This document shows, in pieces, positions 1 to 9,789 of a DNA stretch of 64,000 nucleotides. A model generated the notes under the pieces. The model was not told the origin of the DNA. It did no database searches and saw only the letters and a program-made list of their open reading frames with translations. The stretch is taken from positions 2,381,243 through 2,445,242 of the forward strand of contig NW_006768766.1 of the NCBI RefSeq assembly GCF_000204055.1, in the 5' to 3' direction. A program made the position numbers and the translations under genes. The DNA comes from Melampsora larici-populina 98AG31 (Eukaryota; Basidiomycota; Pucciniomycetes; Pucciniales; Melampsoraceae). How positions within the stretch are numbered: the stretch's first letter is position 1; each line of letters begins with the position of its first letter.

Positions 1-102
1 ACATGAATGGTGGTTGTCTCCAAAGCAGTTTGTAATGACAAAGAGCCAATTGTGATTTGTTCAATCAACTACCATTGTTCTTTGTTTAAAGACAGTATGT
101 CT

Positions 103-148
103 GCCGTCACAATGAAATGATTGTTATCAAGTGATTCATTGTGACGGC
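103..148. repeat. Inverted repeat (14-bp arms)
   Basis: Arms at 103-116 and 135-148 are exact reverse complements (GCCGTCACAATGAA). They sit in a 1-500 block carrying several degenerate copies of a GTGCCATAACAA-like phrase. I see no gene in 1-786; the block looks like old repeat debris. Confidence 0.6.
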
Positions 149-353
149 TATGCCCATGGATGGCAGTGTGCAAAAAACAAGGGCTTGGTTTTTGGCTTTC
201 AACAAACTCAAATGGCTGTTCACTTAAAGGGACTGTGCCATCACAATGAACACTCAATTATTGTTCAAGTAACTCCCATTGTGGTCACTTGAACAATAAT
301 TGTGCCATAACAATGACCCAATGGCTTTTGTTTCAATCAACTCAAAGAAATGT

Positions 354-396
354 CCCTTTAAAGGGCGCGTGCCATAGCAACGCGCGCTTTAAAGGG
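354..396. repeat. Inverted repeat (16-bp arms, one mismatch)
   Basis: CCCTTTAAAG followed by a GC-rich stem at 354-369 pairs with 381-396 with one mismatch. It belongs to the same repeat-rich leader region as the hairpin at 103-148. Confidence 0.55.
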
Positions 397-703
397 GTAT
401 TGTTCATGTAACCACAATTCATGTTTGTTTAAAGAAAGACAGTGTGCCATAACAAAGAACCAAACGGTCATGAGACAAGCAACCACAATTCATGTATGTT
501 TAAAGGCCACCATGCTAAAACGGTGGGCATGCCTCAAACAAAGATTTGCAAGGATAAACACACAAGATTTATTAGACAACACACACATATGTCTACCTAC
601 AATTTATATCGTAAAGTTAAGGAGTGATAGTGTCGTTTCCTGTCCACACCCTGAGAGGTACAGAACTTTTGATGTCTCAAAAACTTGTGGGAATGGAAAG
701 TTA

Positions 704-754
704 CATTACTTGGTAATTGTACTACGACATTTGTAGTACAATTACCAAGTAATG
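704..754. repeat. Perfect hairpin, 22-bp arms, 7-nt loop
   Basis: The arm at 704-725 (starts CATTACTTGG, ends GTACTAC) is perfectly complementary to 733-754, leaving the loop 726-732. It lies just past the 3' end of the minus-strand gene ending at 787, so it could mark a MITE core or an RNA hairpin. No terminator function can be shown. Confidence 0.65.
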
Positions 755-786
755 ATTCAAGTGTGATAGTCCAGACCCAGTAAGTG

Positions 787-1372
787 TCATGTTTTCCATT
801 CTGGTCCACTCTTGGATTTCCAAGGGTCGCCAAAATACTCGCGCGCGGGAGTATACTCCGGGTTCTCTTCTTCATTGTTGCTGCTTACTTGAAGGGCCTC
901 TGCTCGCTTCAACTTCTGACGTTTTGACAGGCCGTCCTCTGAGTCTTCATTCATTTTGTCCTCAGGTGGTATGTCTTCGCGAGGGGGCTATCAAATGTGA
1001 TTAAAATTGGGTATCAGTAACAAGTGTCAAGCATAGTTGTAAAGAGACTTATGTACTCACCTGTGATGCCTTTGAAGGACGTTTCCGCTTCAGAGAGGAT
1101 GCTGGAGCCGAATGTTGTGAAGAGTCTAAACCGGGAGCACTGGTTGTCGTCTGGGATTGTTTGGCTCGATTTTGTACCCTCGATGTACCACTGGTGGATT
1201 GCTGCGGGAGAGGAATTGTGGTTTGGCTGTCGGCAGAAGGTTGTATCATTCCAGGGATGGTTTTACGAGGAGTTGGTGGCCTACTTGAACGACGAAGTGG
1301 GGTTGATTGGATAGGTCGAGCAGAGGTCTCGGAGGCATTGGATCGTTGGGAATTAGGGGGGCTGCTAGCCAT
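787..1372 (-). CDS. Hypothetical basic, Ser/Pro-rich protein (two exons)
   Basis: I do not recognise this protein. The first exon runs from the ATG at 1372 to a GTGAGT donor after ...SKASQ near 1060. A TTGATAG acceptor near 990 keeps phase 0 and opens a second exon that ends ...SGPEWKT and TGA at 787-789, giving about 170 residues. The N-terminal half is rich in Ser, Pro, Thr and Gln with RRSSRP and KRKRPSK stretches, which look like nuclear-localisation signals. The C-terminal half is acidic then basic (NEDSEDGLSKRQKLKR). A plus-strand gene starts 160 bp away at 1532, so the two could share a divergent promoter. It may belong to a mobile element, since a 20-bp stretch covering its stop codon recurs at 1781-1800. 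Confidence 0.45.
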
Positions 1373-1531
1373 GATAAGAGACTTTACGGAAAGATAATGA
1401 AGAGTGAAAAGAATGAAATGGTGAAGGGTGATAAAACGATGAGAGGTTGGTTTTATTATAACTTACGTCTGTTATCTTGAGAAAATCCACATGCTTGCGC
1501 AGGTTACGGACTCGGCTCGAACAACATCACC

Positions 1532-1819
1532 ATGGCGAACGAGATGCATGCTCAGTTCTTGCAGCATGAGGAAGACTTACTCGAATTGGACACATTAACA
1601 GTTGATTCTTACACTTGGAACCCAACAACCGATTACGCCAGGTGCTTCTTACATAAAGTTTCCTCCACTGTCAAAGGTGGTTTAGAAGAGCTTTGGCGAG
1701 CCGCTCCATCGCGGACCCAGGAACGCAAGGACCTACTTGGTCTTTTTCCATTTTCTGGAACGCTTCCAGTCATCGCCAAGTCATGTTTTCCATTCTGGTC
1801 TGAGGTCAAACACAGGTGA
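1532..1819 (+). CDS. Small hypothetical protein (95 aa)
   Basis: This is a single open frame with a strong eukaryotic start context (CACCATGGCG). The product begins MANEMHAQFLQHEEDLLEL and has an acidic N-terminal third, then a mixed soluble composition with no signal peptide or membrane segment. I cannot assign a family. On the other strand, 1781-1800 repeats the 20 bp that encode the last residues of the gene at 787-1372, so an antisense gene remnant (...DLRPEWKT, stop) may overlap this frame. One of the two readings is probably spurious. Confidence 0.35.
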   Translation: MANEMHAQFLQHEEDLLELDTLTVDSYTWNPTTDYARCFLHKVSSTVKGGLEELWRAAPSRTQERKDLLGLFPFSGTLPVIAKSCFPFWSEVKHR

Positions 1820-2772
1820 ATTGCCAATGAATCAAAATGCATCAAATTTGCAGTCCCATATAATGACCGTTGGTTTGTACAGAAATTCTGCACTCCTTCA
1901 AGTCTTTTAAAGTGTGTAAAATGGGCTGGGAAAGAGAAACAGACACAAGGAGTAACAGCTGGATGTCTCACGTCGTGTCAATGGGACGCACCTGGGGGTG
2001 TTCAAATAAAGTTCTCAAAATTGATCACATACACTCGCTCTAAACTGACCCTTAATGACAAAGTGAAACACCCAAAAACTTTGTATTTCCCAAAAATTAA
2101 TGATTCTCACATCTTTTTATTTGATGTGAGCTGTCACCTCAATCATCCAAACCATGAAATCTTCTGTACAACACACCCTCATCACACACTACCACCAAAC
2201 CAATTGAAATGGGTGTGGTCAACATGATCCTCACCACTTTCAATCAAACACTTAACATCCATCAACTGTTACTCTGTTGTTTTAAACTGTACTCACTTTT
2301 CAAACCAGAATACATGCAATGCAATCTCAATGAATAAAGTGTCTACAAAAACCAACTGAAAAACTCACCCAACCCAAAATAAAACACAAAGATCAAAAAA
2401 ACCAACAGAAAAACCAAAAAATGTTCCTTTTTTTGGTTTTTGTGTAATGATGATCAATTGGTATCAAACCCCTTAACCATTTGATCATCATTGTTTGTTT
2501 GTATATAGATCCAATTGAGCTGAAGAGAGAAACAAACAAAAACAAAAATTGTCTTCTTTGTTTCAAAGAAGATAAAGAACATGGACCATAAAATCAAATA
2601 ACACCTTTTTTTTTCCAAAGCCAAACCCAACCCACCCCACGCAAACCCAAACACAAACAACTAACCCAACAACAAAGTCATCATGCCACAGAAATTATGA
2701 AAGGCAAGAACGCAAAATGTATAATGTGAATAGGAAAGCAGAATGTATGTTAAGTGAAGGAAGAGGCTACCA
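1820..2772. other. Intergenic, low complexity, one hairpin
   Basis: I see no gene here. From 2380 to 2660 the sequence is rich in A/C and T/G runs (AAACCAAC-like). A 12-bp perfect inverted repeat, AATGATGATCAA, has arms at 2447-2458 and 2481-2492. Confidence 0.6.
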
Positions 2773-5124
2773 TCATTGCTTCGTTCTGCGTTTCTTCGAT
2801 GGCCGAGGGGCCTTTTGCTCTTTGTGTTTCCGAAGGGCGCTTGGATCATCAGGTTGTTTCAAACCAGTAACTGCTTTGAACTCAGCTTGAAAATGCCGCC
2901 GCGCCTCACTGACTGTGATATTGTAGCGATTTTTCTCACCCTCTTCAGGCCAGCTGTCAAGCCAAGCCTTGAACCTTGGATAAGTGACTTTGTCTACAAA
3001 GTGCGCGTAGCGATAAGCGGTTTGTTCCTCCAATTCGTACTCGGTTCCAAAAAAATTAATCCAGTAAGGTATACGACGCGCACGGATTGCAGGCATTCCG
3101 ACTGCATGATGCCATGCGAGTAGTGTGAACGTCATGGCCTCCTCTCCGGGCCACACTTTGAGGACCGGGGCTTCGGTACTGCTGGAATTGAAGGGCTTCT
3201 GGTCGGCTGCTAGGACCTGGGGGAGGATATAAGAAAGCCAGACAGCCTTCATGATATGATGAGAAGTGGCAGTTGTTCAAGGAGAAGAACAAATGGACGC
3301 ACCTGGGCTGACAGGTTCCCGGTTAAAGCGGGGTCCAAGTGCCGAAACGAGTCGGGAGTCACATTGTCTGAACTGGCGTCGCCTGACGGTGTGTTGAAAG
3401 GGAGCTTTGATGGAGTTGTGTCTAGCTCTGGCGCGTCGTCCGTATCCGAAGGCGAATCTGAATCGAGGATCTCGATTGGTCCAAGGGATGATCCTGCAAC
3501 GTGGGTGGCCGATCGGGGCGGAGACCAAGGTTCAGCTTTGGGAACCTTGGTAGATTGCACAGGAGCTTTAGGAATAGAAGGTTTCCCAAGACCAAAGCTT
3601 TCAAGAACGTCTTGAACTTCTTTGGCTAGGGCGTGGCGCTGGCTTGGAAGACAAAGAACGAGATTTTTGGCTGTGCGGGTGTACTGATGCGGCAAAGTGA
3701 GTGCAATGTCCCGCTGCAAGCATTCCAAAAAAAAGGTCAAATTGAAGTCGGCGCGAAGAGATACCCAAAAAGACTCACCCAGTTTTTCAGTTGTTCATCC
3801 CAGACTAGGATATGGCCGTTCCAAGAGAGTCCAGCAGCCGCTTTCGCCTTGCGCACAAGGGACTCGCATTCGTCTAGCGCAATGAGAGGCCAGGTCGGAA
3901 AATGCTGCGTAATGACCGGGGTTGTGGGCTACAAATATAGATGAAGCTGTCAGGATGGATGCAACAGTATATGAAGAAACAACACCTACCTGAGTGACGA
4001 GATGTAAGCTGACAACCTTGCTCGGGTCAAGACGAGGCTCCGATGCCTTTCTAACCATGTCTTCTTTCAATTTCCGGGCGTTTGAGAGGACCCGCTCGCC
4101 ATCTTCGTTCAGCACGTGTCCGGTTCGGCCAACACTCTGCGCGCACTGCTCCGGGATTATACGGGCTCGTTTGGCCTGGGGTACTGTCGAGGAAGGAGCA
4201 TGGCTGGTGCTCGAGCGATGGGATGGCGCTGGAGTGGCATCCTGGGATCCCTCAGGCTTCATGCGATGAACATAGCATGTGCCAGGCGGTCCATATGCAT
4301 GGCAGCACTAGGTTCCCAAAAGGGTCCAAATGATGAGCGAGGCACATGATGGAGGAAACGAGATTACTTACCGCCTTACAATACTTTTGCGTACATCCAG
4401 TATGACCCGCGCTTTTGTGCTTCTCGGCGGTGGGACCATCGCGGGCGCGAGCACACAGTTGTGACGGGGCGGCACGTTGCGCACGTTGGGAAGCACTCTT
4501 TGGACTGACTTGCTCGGCGACAAACTTGCCTTTGATGTTGAGGGGTGGCCCATGAAGTGATGCGTTGTAAGGGATTGGATACTTTTCGCCAGCGTTGATC
4601 CGCGCGAGCTCGTAGTTAAGTTGGTTCAGCTTGAAGGTTCGGTAATAATGCTCGCTTTTTGGGCACTGGTGGGTAGGAACCACGGGTGATCGAAACGGAG
4701 TTGGTATTAAAAAGAAGTGAACTCGATTAGTTTTTCCAGTAGATAGGTCAGATTGGAAGAAGGAGGAACACTGACTTTCACCTTGACCGTATCCACACCA
4801 CCTGGTATGTAGATCAGTGAAATGTTGACCGTGCACATGGGACAAGCCAGGCCAACATGGCCTGGAAGAGCAGGTGAAGGAAGGGGGTGGGATGGGTGCA
4901 TCCGCTGGTACTTCGATCCGATGTAGGGGCTGCGAGGCTTCATGACGTGGGCTAGCAGGTCGCGAAATGGAAACGAAGTGAGGTGATCTCGGTGGCCAGA
5001 TGGTCGGATTGAAAAGAAGGTGAAATGGAACAGACGCCATTGGGGACGATTGTTTGATTGATATTGATGCTTGGAAGGCAGTGTACGAAAAGGGTCTTGG
5101 GCAATAAAAATTTTGCTCAGCCAT
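2773..5124 (-). CDS. Multi-exon rust-type hypothetical protein with a cysteine cluster
   Basis: The function is unknown, but the shape matches a family I associate with lineage-specific expansions in rust fungi. The chosen ATG at 5124 opens a Pro/Ser-rich segment that includes CSSRPCWPGLSHVHG. After a likely intron comes HYYRTFKLNQLNYELARIN, then a cysteine cluster created by splicing: HTGCTQKYCKA joins CCHAYGPPGTCYVHR across a GTAAGT donor (near 4375) and a CCTAG acceptor (near 4310). The pattern is C-x4-C-x2-CC-x8-C-x2-H, which suggests metal binding. Further exons hold a basic linker (QAKRARII), FFLECLQRDIALTLPHQ and an acidic Ser/Asp stretch. The C-terminal exon (3252-2773) starts near LAADQKPFNSSSTE and ends in a basic tail (PRPSKKRRTKQ, stop) that probably acts as a nuclear signal. 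The total is about 600-650 residues. A transposon-derived nuclear protein is possible; exact exon borders are uncertain. Confidence 0.5.
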
Positions 5125-5361
5125 GTCAAAGAGGGTCTGGAGCGATAAAGTATTTCCTTGTCCAAAAGCAGAAAGTGGAAAAAAATTCGAAAGACGAAAC
5201 ACGTTTTGGACAGACGTGACCAACCACGCGACGCTATGGGTTGGGAGAGGTAGCGTGGTCGGTGCCATGGCCCCGCGCGCAGCATCTACCCGTACAGCTG
5301 ACTAGATCCAGGGCTGTCATGAGGGTGTCACGCACCGTAAAATGTCTGCATGTATTTCCCG

Positions 5362-5387
5362 TGATAATTATCATGTGATAATTATCA
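5362..5387. repeat. Tandem pair of a 12-bp palindrome
   Basis: TGATAATTATCA occurs at 5362-5373 and again at 5376-5387, and each copy is itself a perfect palindrome. It lies 238 bp upstream of the ATG of the minus-strand gene 2773-5124, so a dimeric regulator site or an element border are both possible. Confidence 0.5.
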
Positions 5388-7545
5388 CAGAACATACGAA
5401 ATCCCGATGCTCCCCGAAACTGACAGTTCTCGGTATCGGTACTCTGAGAGCCAAAGCCCCACCGAGCGTATCTCGAGACTCGAGCCCAGTACGTTGCCCC
5501 GGGGTCTTTAGTCATCACTTCAGATTGCAGCCAGCTTAATGTACCATTGACTTCTTTATCTTTTAGTGTGTAGACTCTTTGATATATTTTATAGGTTTAA
5601 AATAATTCATGATGATTTTAAACACTAGATTTTTTGGAAATATGAATAGAAGTAGAAAAATGTAAACACTTTTGTATCAAAACACATTATTCACATGCAT
5701 TTTTTTTTGGTCAAAATACACATCATGATGAAGTCTTGAACTTGGAAAAAGGTCAATGGGTTTAGCTTATATGTTTCATTCTTAAGAATTCAGAGGTTAC
5801 TTACATTTTTTCTCAAAGATTTGAATAGGGTTATGTCTTTTGTCAAGACATAACCCTAATTAGAACCCAAGTCAGTCAAACTAGAATTTGAGCAAACTTT
5901 CTTGCAACAAGAAAACAATCAACCATATTTGTATTTTAACCAAGAAGTTAATTGACTATTGTGCCAAGCTTGTTCATGCTTGAGGCTGAAGCACAAGACC
6001 TTTCAAAGAATTCTCAGGCATGCAATGGAAGGCACAGTGTCCCCTTTGGTCCTTGGGTATGTGTGTGTGTAACTTTGGGGTGTATTATGTCTTCATTTTC
6101 CAAAGCTTCCAGAGAGATAGAGGGGAAAAGACTGTCTCAAGCAGCTGTGATTTAATGTCTCTGTACAGCTGCTTGAAGCACGCAGATTGGATAAGTACCT
6201 GAGGTGATTTTTTTTGGAAAACTTTATGAATTATATTCCAAACCGCTTGCCTAATCTTGCCGTAAGATTCGAGCATATTGGCAGGGAATTTTTGGGATAG
6301 GCTTTGTGAAACCTGCTATATTGGTACGTTATAAGGAACAATCTGACAAAAAACCATTTGGGTTGATTATTTGGGTTTAAAAAAGTATTCATCGCATCAT
6401 TATAATGCAAATGCAGTGAAGGAAATTTTGTAAAGGATGAAGTCTATGAATTGAGCAATGGAACATATCCCGAAAAACAAGAGTTTGATTCCATGTCTCA
6501 GAGTGATATAGAAGATCCATCAGATATGAATTGAACAATGGAACATTTGCCACAAAATAAGATCTTGATTCAAAGTCTGGGCAAGATAGAGGAACCTTAT
6601 CACTAATTCTCGGGAGCCAGCTACGTGAGTGATCTCCAACACGTAGCCAAATAGAAAAAAGATATAAATATGTATATCATGGAAACATCACAGCACAGTC
6701 CTCGATAAGATCCAAAAAGAATCTTGGGGAGAAAAAGGCTCGTACCACCGTTGTCTGGGGAAATATCTTGAGTTATCAATTGACAGCTCTCATTATCGGA
6801 ATCTCTTCAACAAGATCGTTTTTGGACTACATACAACTTGAGGAATTTATCAGTGAGTATGGCAAACGAGAGCTTTCTGTTTCTCTCGCAATTTAGCAGC
6901 TTGAGGGTTCCTTCATTAATACTGACTGGAAAATCCCTTTGCTCTATTTTCATTGAACTCCAAAACATTTCAAAATCCTCCCATCAATCTATTTCTTTCT
7001 TTTACTAAAATCAATTCACTCCCGTTCTTGCGTTCCAGCTTCTTTCAACTCAGTACCACAATAAAGGTCAATCCACTTCCTCATTTTTACTTTAGTTTTT
7101 TTCACGTCTTTTGTGAGGATAAGAACTCTTTCTTTCACATCTTGCAATGAGAGCTCGAAATCAGTTTCTTATTTGCAAGATCAAACCCAAAAACCCCTAT
7201 GAGCTGCAAATATTGACAGTGTCTTTTGCTCTATCTGGTTGACTGCCTCTGACCTTCACAAGCAGGTTTGTGAAGTTCTGAAGAAACTTAGTGCAAGTCA
7301 GCAGCTCTATATTCCTTGTAAGTTAATCCAAACCACGGTTTTGATTGTTTTTTACTGCATACTGAGACTGATGAAACAATGATATCTTCACATCATATAG
7401 GCAGACATCTTAGTTGCAAAGACTACCTTAAGGTGAGAAGAAATCAGGGTGAGTAATCAAGAGTGTAATCAGTGTTACTAAGACTAGAGCTTATCTATAC
7501 TGATTGAAAGCCTACCTAACATAGCATTCAGATCCGAAATCCCCT
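5388..7545. other. Intergenic with a hairpin and short dispersed repeats
   Basis: I see no gene here. A perfect 14-bp hairpin has arms at 5826-5839 and 5845-5858 (TAGGGTTATGTCTT) with a 5-nt loop. The phrase GAATTGAACAATGGAACAT occurs near 6528-6546, with a close copy near 6451 and a looser one near 8233. From about 7200 the sequence is shared with a second block starting near 8410 (see the secreted-protein gene). Confidence 0.55.
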
Positions 7546-7851
7546 ATGATATTTTCAAAAGCGTGTATAGCCAGTCTGTGGGTGCTGGTGTTGGCTGGTA
7601 TGACCATGGCGGAGTTATGTAGCCAATGTAGCCACTTTCTGGAGAACGTAAGGTACGATGAAAGTGCCTGTAATTATGAGGAGGTATGTAGAAAATGTCA
7701 ATGTGATGGTGGTTTGTGCAAATTTACAAACATTCAAAGGATAGGGTATTGCAAAAGTTGTAAAGCACTAGATGAAAAATGGATTCAGACGTGCCCTGTG
7801 GACTATCACACAACCATTTGTCATATTTGTACAACAGACTCAAAGTTATAA
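7546..7851 (+). CDS. Small cysteine-rich secreted protein, candidate effector (101 aa)
   Basis: The product begins MIFSKACIASLWVLVLAGM and has a clear signal peptide, with a predicted cut near residue 22 (TMA|ELC). The mature part of about 79 residues holds 12 cysteines, many paired as CxxC or CxC (LCSQC, CRKCQC, CKSC, CHIC), enough for six disulfide bonds. Small, secreted, cysteine-rich proteins without known domains are the usual profile of rust candidate effectors acting in the apoplast or host cell. I cannot name a family. No intron is needed. A diverged, broken copy lies 1.25 kb downstream (8814-9118), with matching upstream flanks, so this is one member of a local tandem duplication. 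Confidence 0.65.
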   Translation: MIFSKACIASLWVLVLAGMTMAELCSQCSHFLENVRYDESACNYEEVCRKCQCDGGLCKFTNIQRIGYCKSCKALDEKWIQTCPVDYHTTICHICTTDSKL

Positions 7852-8813
7852 GAAGTTTGGCTTAGGATTTTTCAAAGTTGTAGCAGTCTCAAAAGGAGCT
7901 TTTGGCACTGAAATTGATGTGGCTGGTAGACTCAGAGTTAAACTCTCCCTTCAAACAGATTAAAAAAAGTACATGATCTGATGCTCTCAACTTTTTTATT
8001 AATTGTGTGTGTGGTTTCTTGATTATCTTTTGAGGGTTTTGATATGGTTCATGATCTAAAAGGAAATATTTGATCAAAATACAAATAGAAAGATAGAAAA
8101 ACTCCTGTGTGCATTAAATTTATAATAAATATTTGTCAATTTCCCCTCGGTGTTATTGTCAAGAGTTGCATAATGATCAGATCTTTGAGCATTGAAAGAT
8201 TGTCAATTGAGATGAAGCAAGCTGTTTTAACAATGGATTCCATGAATTGAACATTAGAGCATCACCACCAACAAAGTTACCTTGAAATTTTAAATCCAAG
8301 AGATCATTGGACTAGATAAACTTGTACACACAGTCCAAGGTAAGGATTTTTTCACATCTTGAAATCTCTGCTCAGAATCAGCTATTTATCTCCAAGATCA
8401 AATCCTAACCTCTCCCCATAGATGGAAAGAGTTGACATTGTTCTTTGCTCTATTTAGGTAACTGCCTCTCACAATCACAATCAGTTCTGTGAAGCTTTTC
8501 AAAAGAAACTTAGTGCAAGTCAGCAGCGCTCTACTTCTTGTAAGTTCATCTGAACCAGTTTTTGACGGGTTCTGTGATTGGACACTGCAATTAATGACAT
8601 GAGGATGTAATCACATCACAACAAGAACAAATCTCAGTTTCAGAGAACTTGTTACTTGAAGTCTTTTCAATTGAAACAAGACATCCAATCATAGGTTTCT
8701 AGAAATGTAAGTAAGAAAGATTATAATTTTCAATATTGGGGCTGGAGCTTAGCTGTGTTGATTGCAATCCCACCTAACAAAGCATTTAGATTGGAGATAT
8801 CATATGATATTTT

Positions 8814-9118
8814 TTCAAGAGAGCATAGCCACTCTATAGTCGTTCAAGTTGAAAGATACCACCTTGGCAAACATTTGTGGCACCTAGGGAAACATCCTAA
8901 TAACTACATAACATAAAATTTGAGTTGGCAATCCTGTGTTATGTGGCCAGTGTAAACAGGAGGCTAATCTGTGCAGAGTTAAAAACATTCAAACACTGTG
9001 GGAGTTCAAACCTCATAGGCCACAAGAGGCAAACTGGACTTCTGAGTGCCCCTGGGGTTCCAATAACAAAAGCAGTTGTCATGATTTTCAGCATTTTCAA
9101 CTAAGATCAAATTTATGA
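8814..9118 (+). pseudogene. Decayed tandem copy of the cysteine-rich secreted protein
   Basis: The stretch starts with the cognate ATGATATTTT but reaches an in-frame stop after about 11 codons (...SIATL, stop). It then keeps recognisable pieces of the upstream gene: the CGQCKQ-like part, LCRVKNIQ matching LCKFTNIQ, and TSECPWGS matching IQTCPVD. The flanking DNA also matches: about 8440-8580 resembles 7230-7370, including the phrase AAACTTAGTGCAAGTCAGCAG. This supports a duplication of roughly 1.2 kb followed by loss of coding capacity. A short intact frame at 8936-9118 is just a fragment of it. Confidence 0.6.
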
Positions 9119-9169
9119 CAAATTTTGAGTCCATTCTTGTTGGTGTTCAATCGACGAGGTCAAAGAAAG

Positions 9170-9228
9170 TGTTATGCGTAGGAGTTACGCAAAGGTGTCA
9201 TAATGTTATGTATAGGAGTTACGCAAAG
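9170..9228 (+). repeat. Direct repeat, two 25-bp units
   Basis: Units at 9170-9194 and 9204-9228 share TGTTATG..TAGGAGTTACGCAAAG with two differences. This lies just upstream of the duplicated segment at 9327-9789 and may belong to the same repeat, for example a retrotransposon LTR. Confidence 0.6.
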
Positions 9229-9326
9229 TGTTATCAGATTTAGATGAATGACGTATGGTAGATACTTTCCTAAGAATTACTACTTAAACCATCCCGCTCT
9301 CATCTATTATATTGTTTCTCTTTCCC

Positions 9327-9619
9327 ATCTTTGGAAAGAGAAACGTACGTAATCCTCTTATCTCATCATATAGAATAGCTACTAATCAATATATGTATCA
9401 GTTGTCCTTTTCATTAGATCAATAAGCTCACATTTCTATCTCGTGTGCTTTGTACAAACCCCAATTATTAAATCAGGTACTTATCTAACTGATTATCTCA
9501 CAACTTATTTACTTACATTTGTCATGTTCATGTTTCTTTATCATTGTTGTAGGTCAGAGTTATTTCCTTATATAGGATAACTTCATTGTGATCTTATCTA
9601 ACACTAGAGCGCATATCAG
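9327..9619 (+). other. Parent segment with two intron-like insertions
   Basis: Three blocks (9327-9344, 9402-9476, 9553-9619) are repeated without change, fused together, at 9630-9789. The two stretches absent from the copy are 9345-9401 (57 bp, GTACGT...TATCAG, with CTACTAATC suiting a branch site) and 9477-9552 (76 bp, GTACTT...TTGTAG). Both have intron borders and rust-like intron lengths. The block is followed by CAG|GTAATG, a possible third donor. No frame stays open across the fused blocks, so the transcript would be non-coding, untranslated sequence or part of an LTR. Confidence 0.6.
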
Positions 9620-9629
9620 GTAATGAATT

Positions 9630-9789
9630 ATCTTTGGAAAGAGAAACTTGTCCTTTTCATTAGATCAATAAGCTCACATTTCTATCTCGTGTGCTTTGTA
9701 CAAACCCCAATTATTAAATCAGGTCAGAGTTATTTCCTTATATAGGATAACTTCATTGTGATCTTATCTAACACTAGAGCGCATATCAG
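9630..9789 (+). repeat. Intron-free, identical copy of 9327-9619 blocks
   Basis: The 160 bp equal blocks of 18, 75 and 67 bp from the upstream segment, joined exactly at GT/AG borders with no base changes that I can see. This is what a reverse-transcribed spliced RNA inserted beside its parent would look like. Intron gain in the upstream copy, or an assembly artefact, would give the same pattern. Confidence 0.6.

Noticed and set aside
8936..9118. Separate small gene of 60 codons
   Set aside because: It is the 3' remnant of the decayed tandem copy, not an independent gene; it has no signal peptide.
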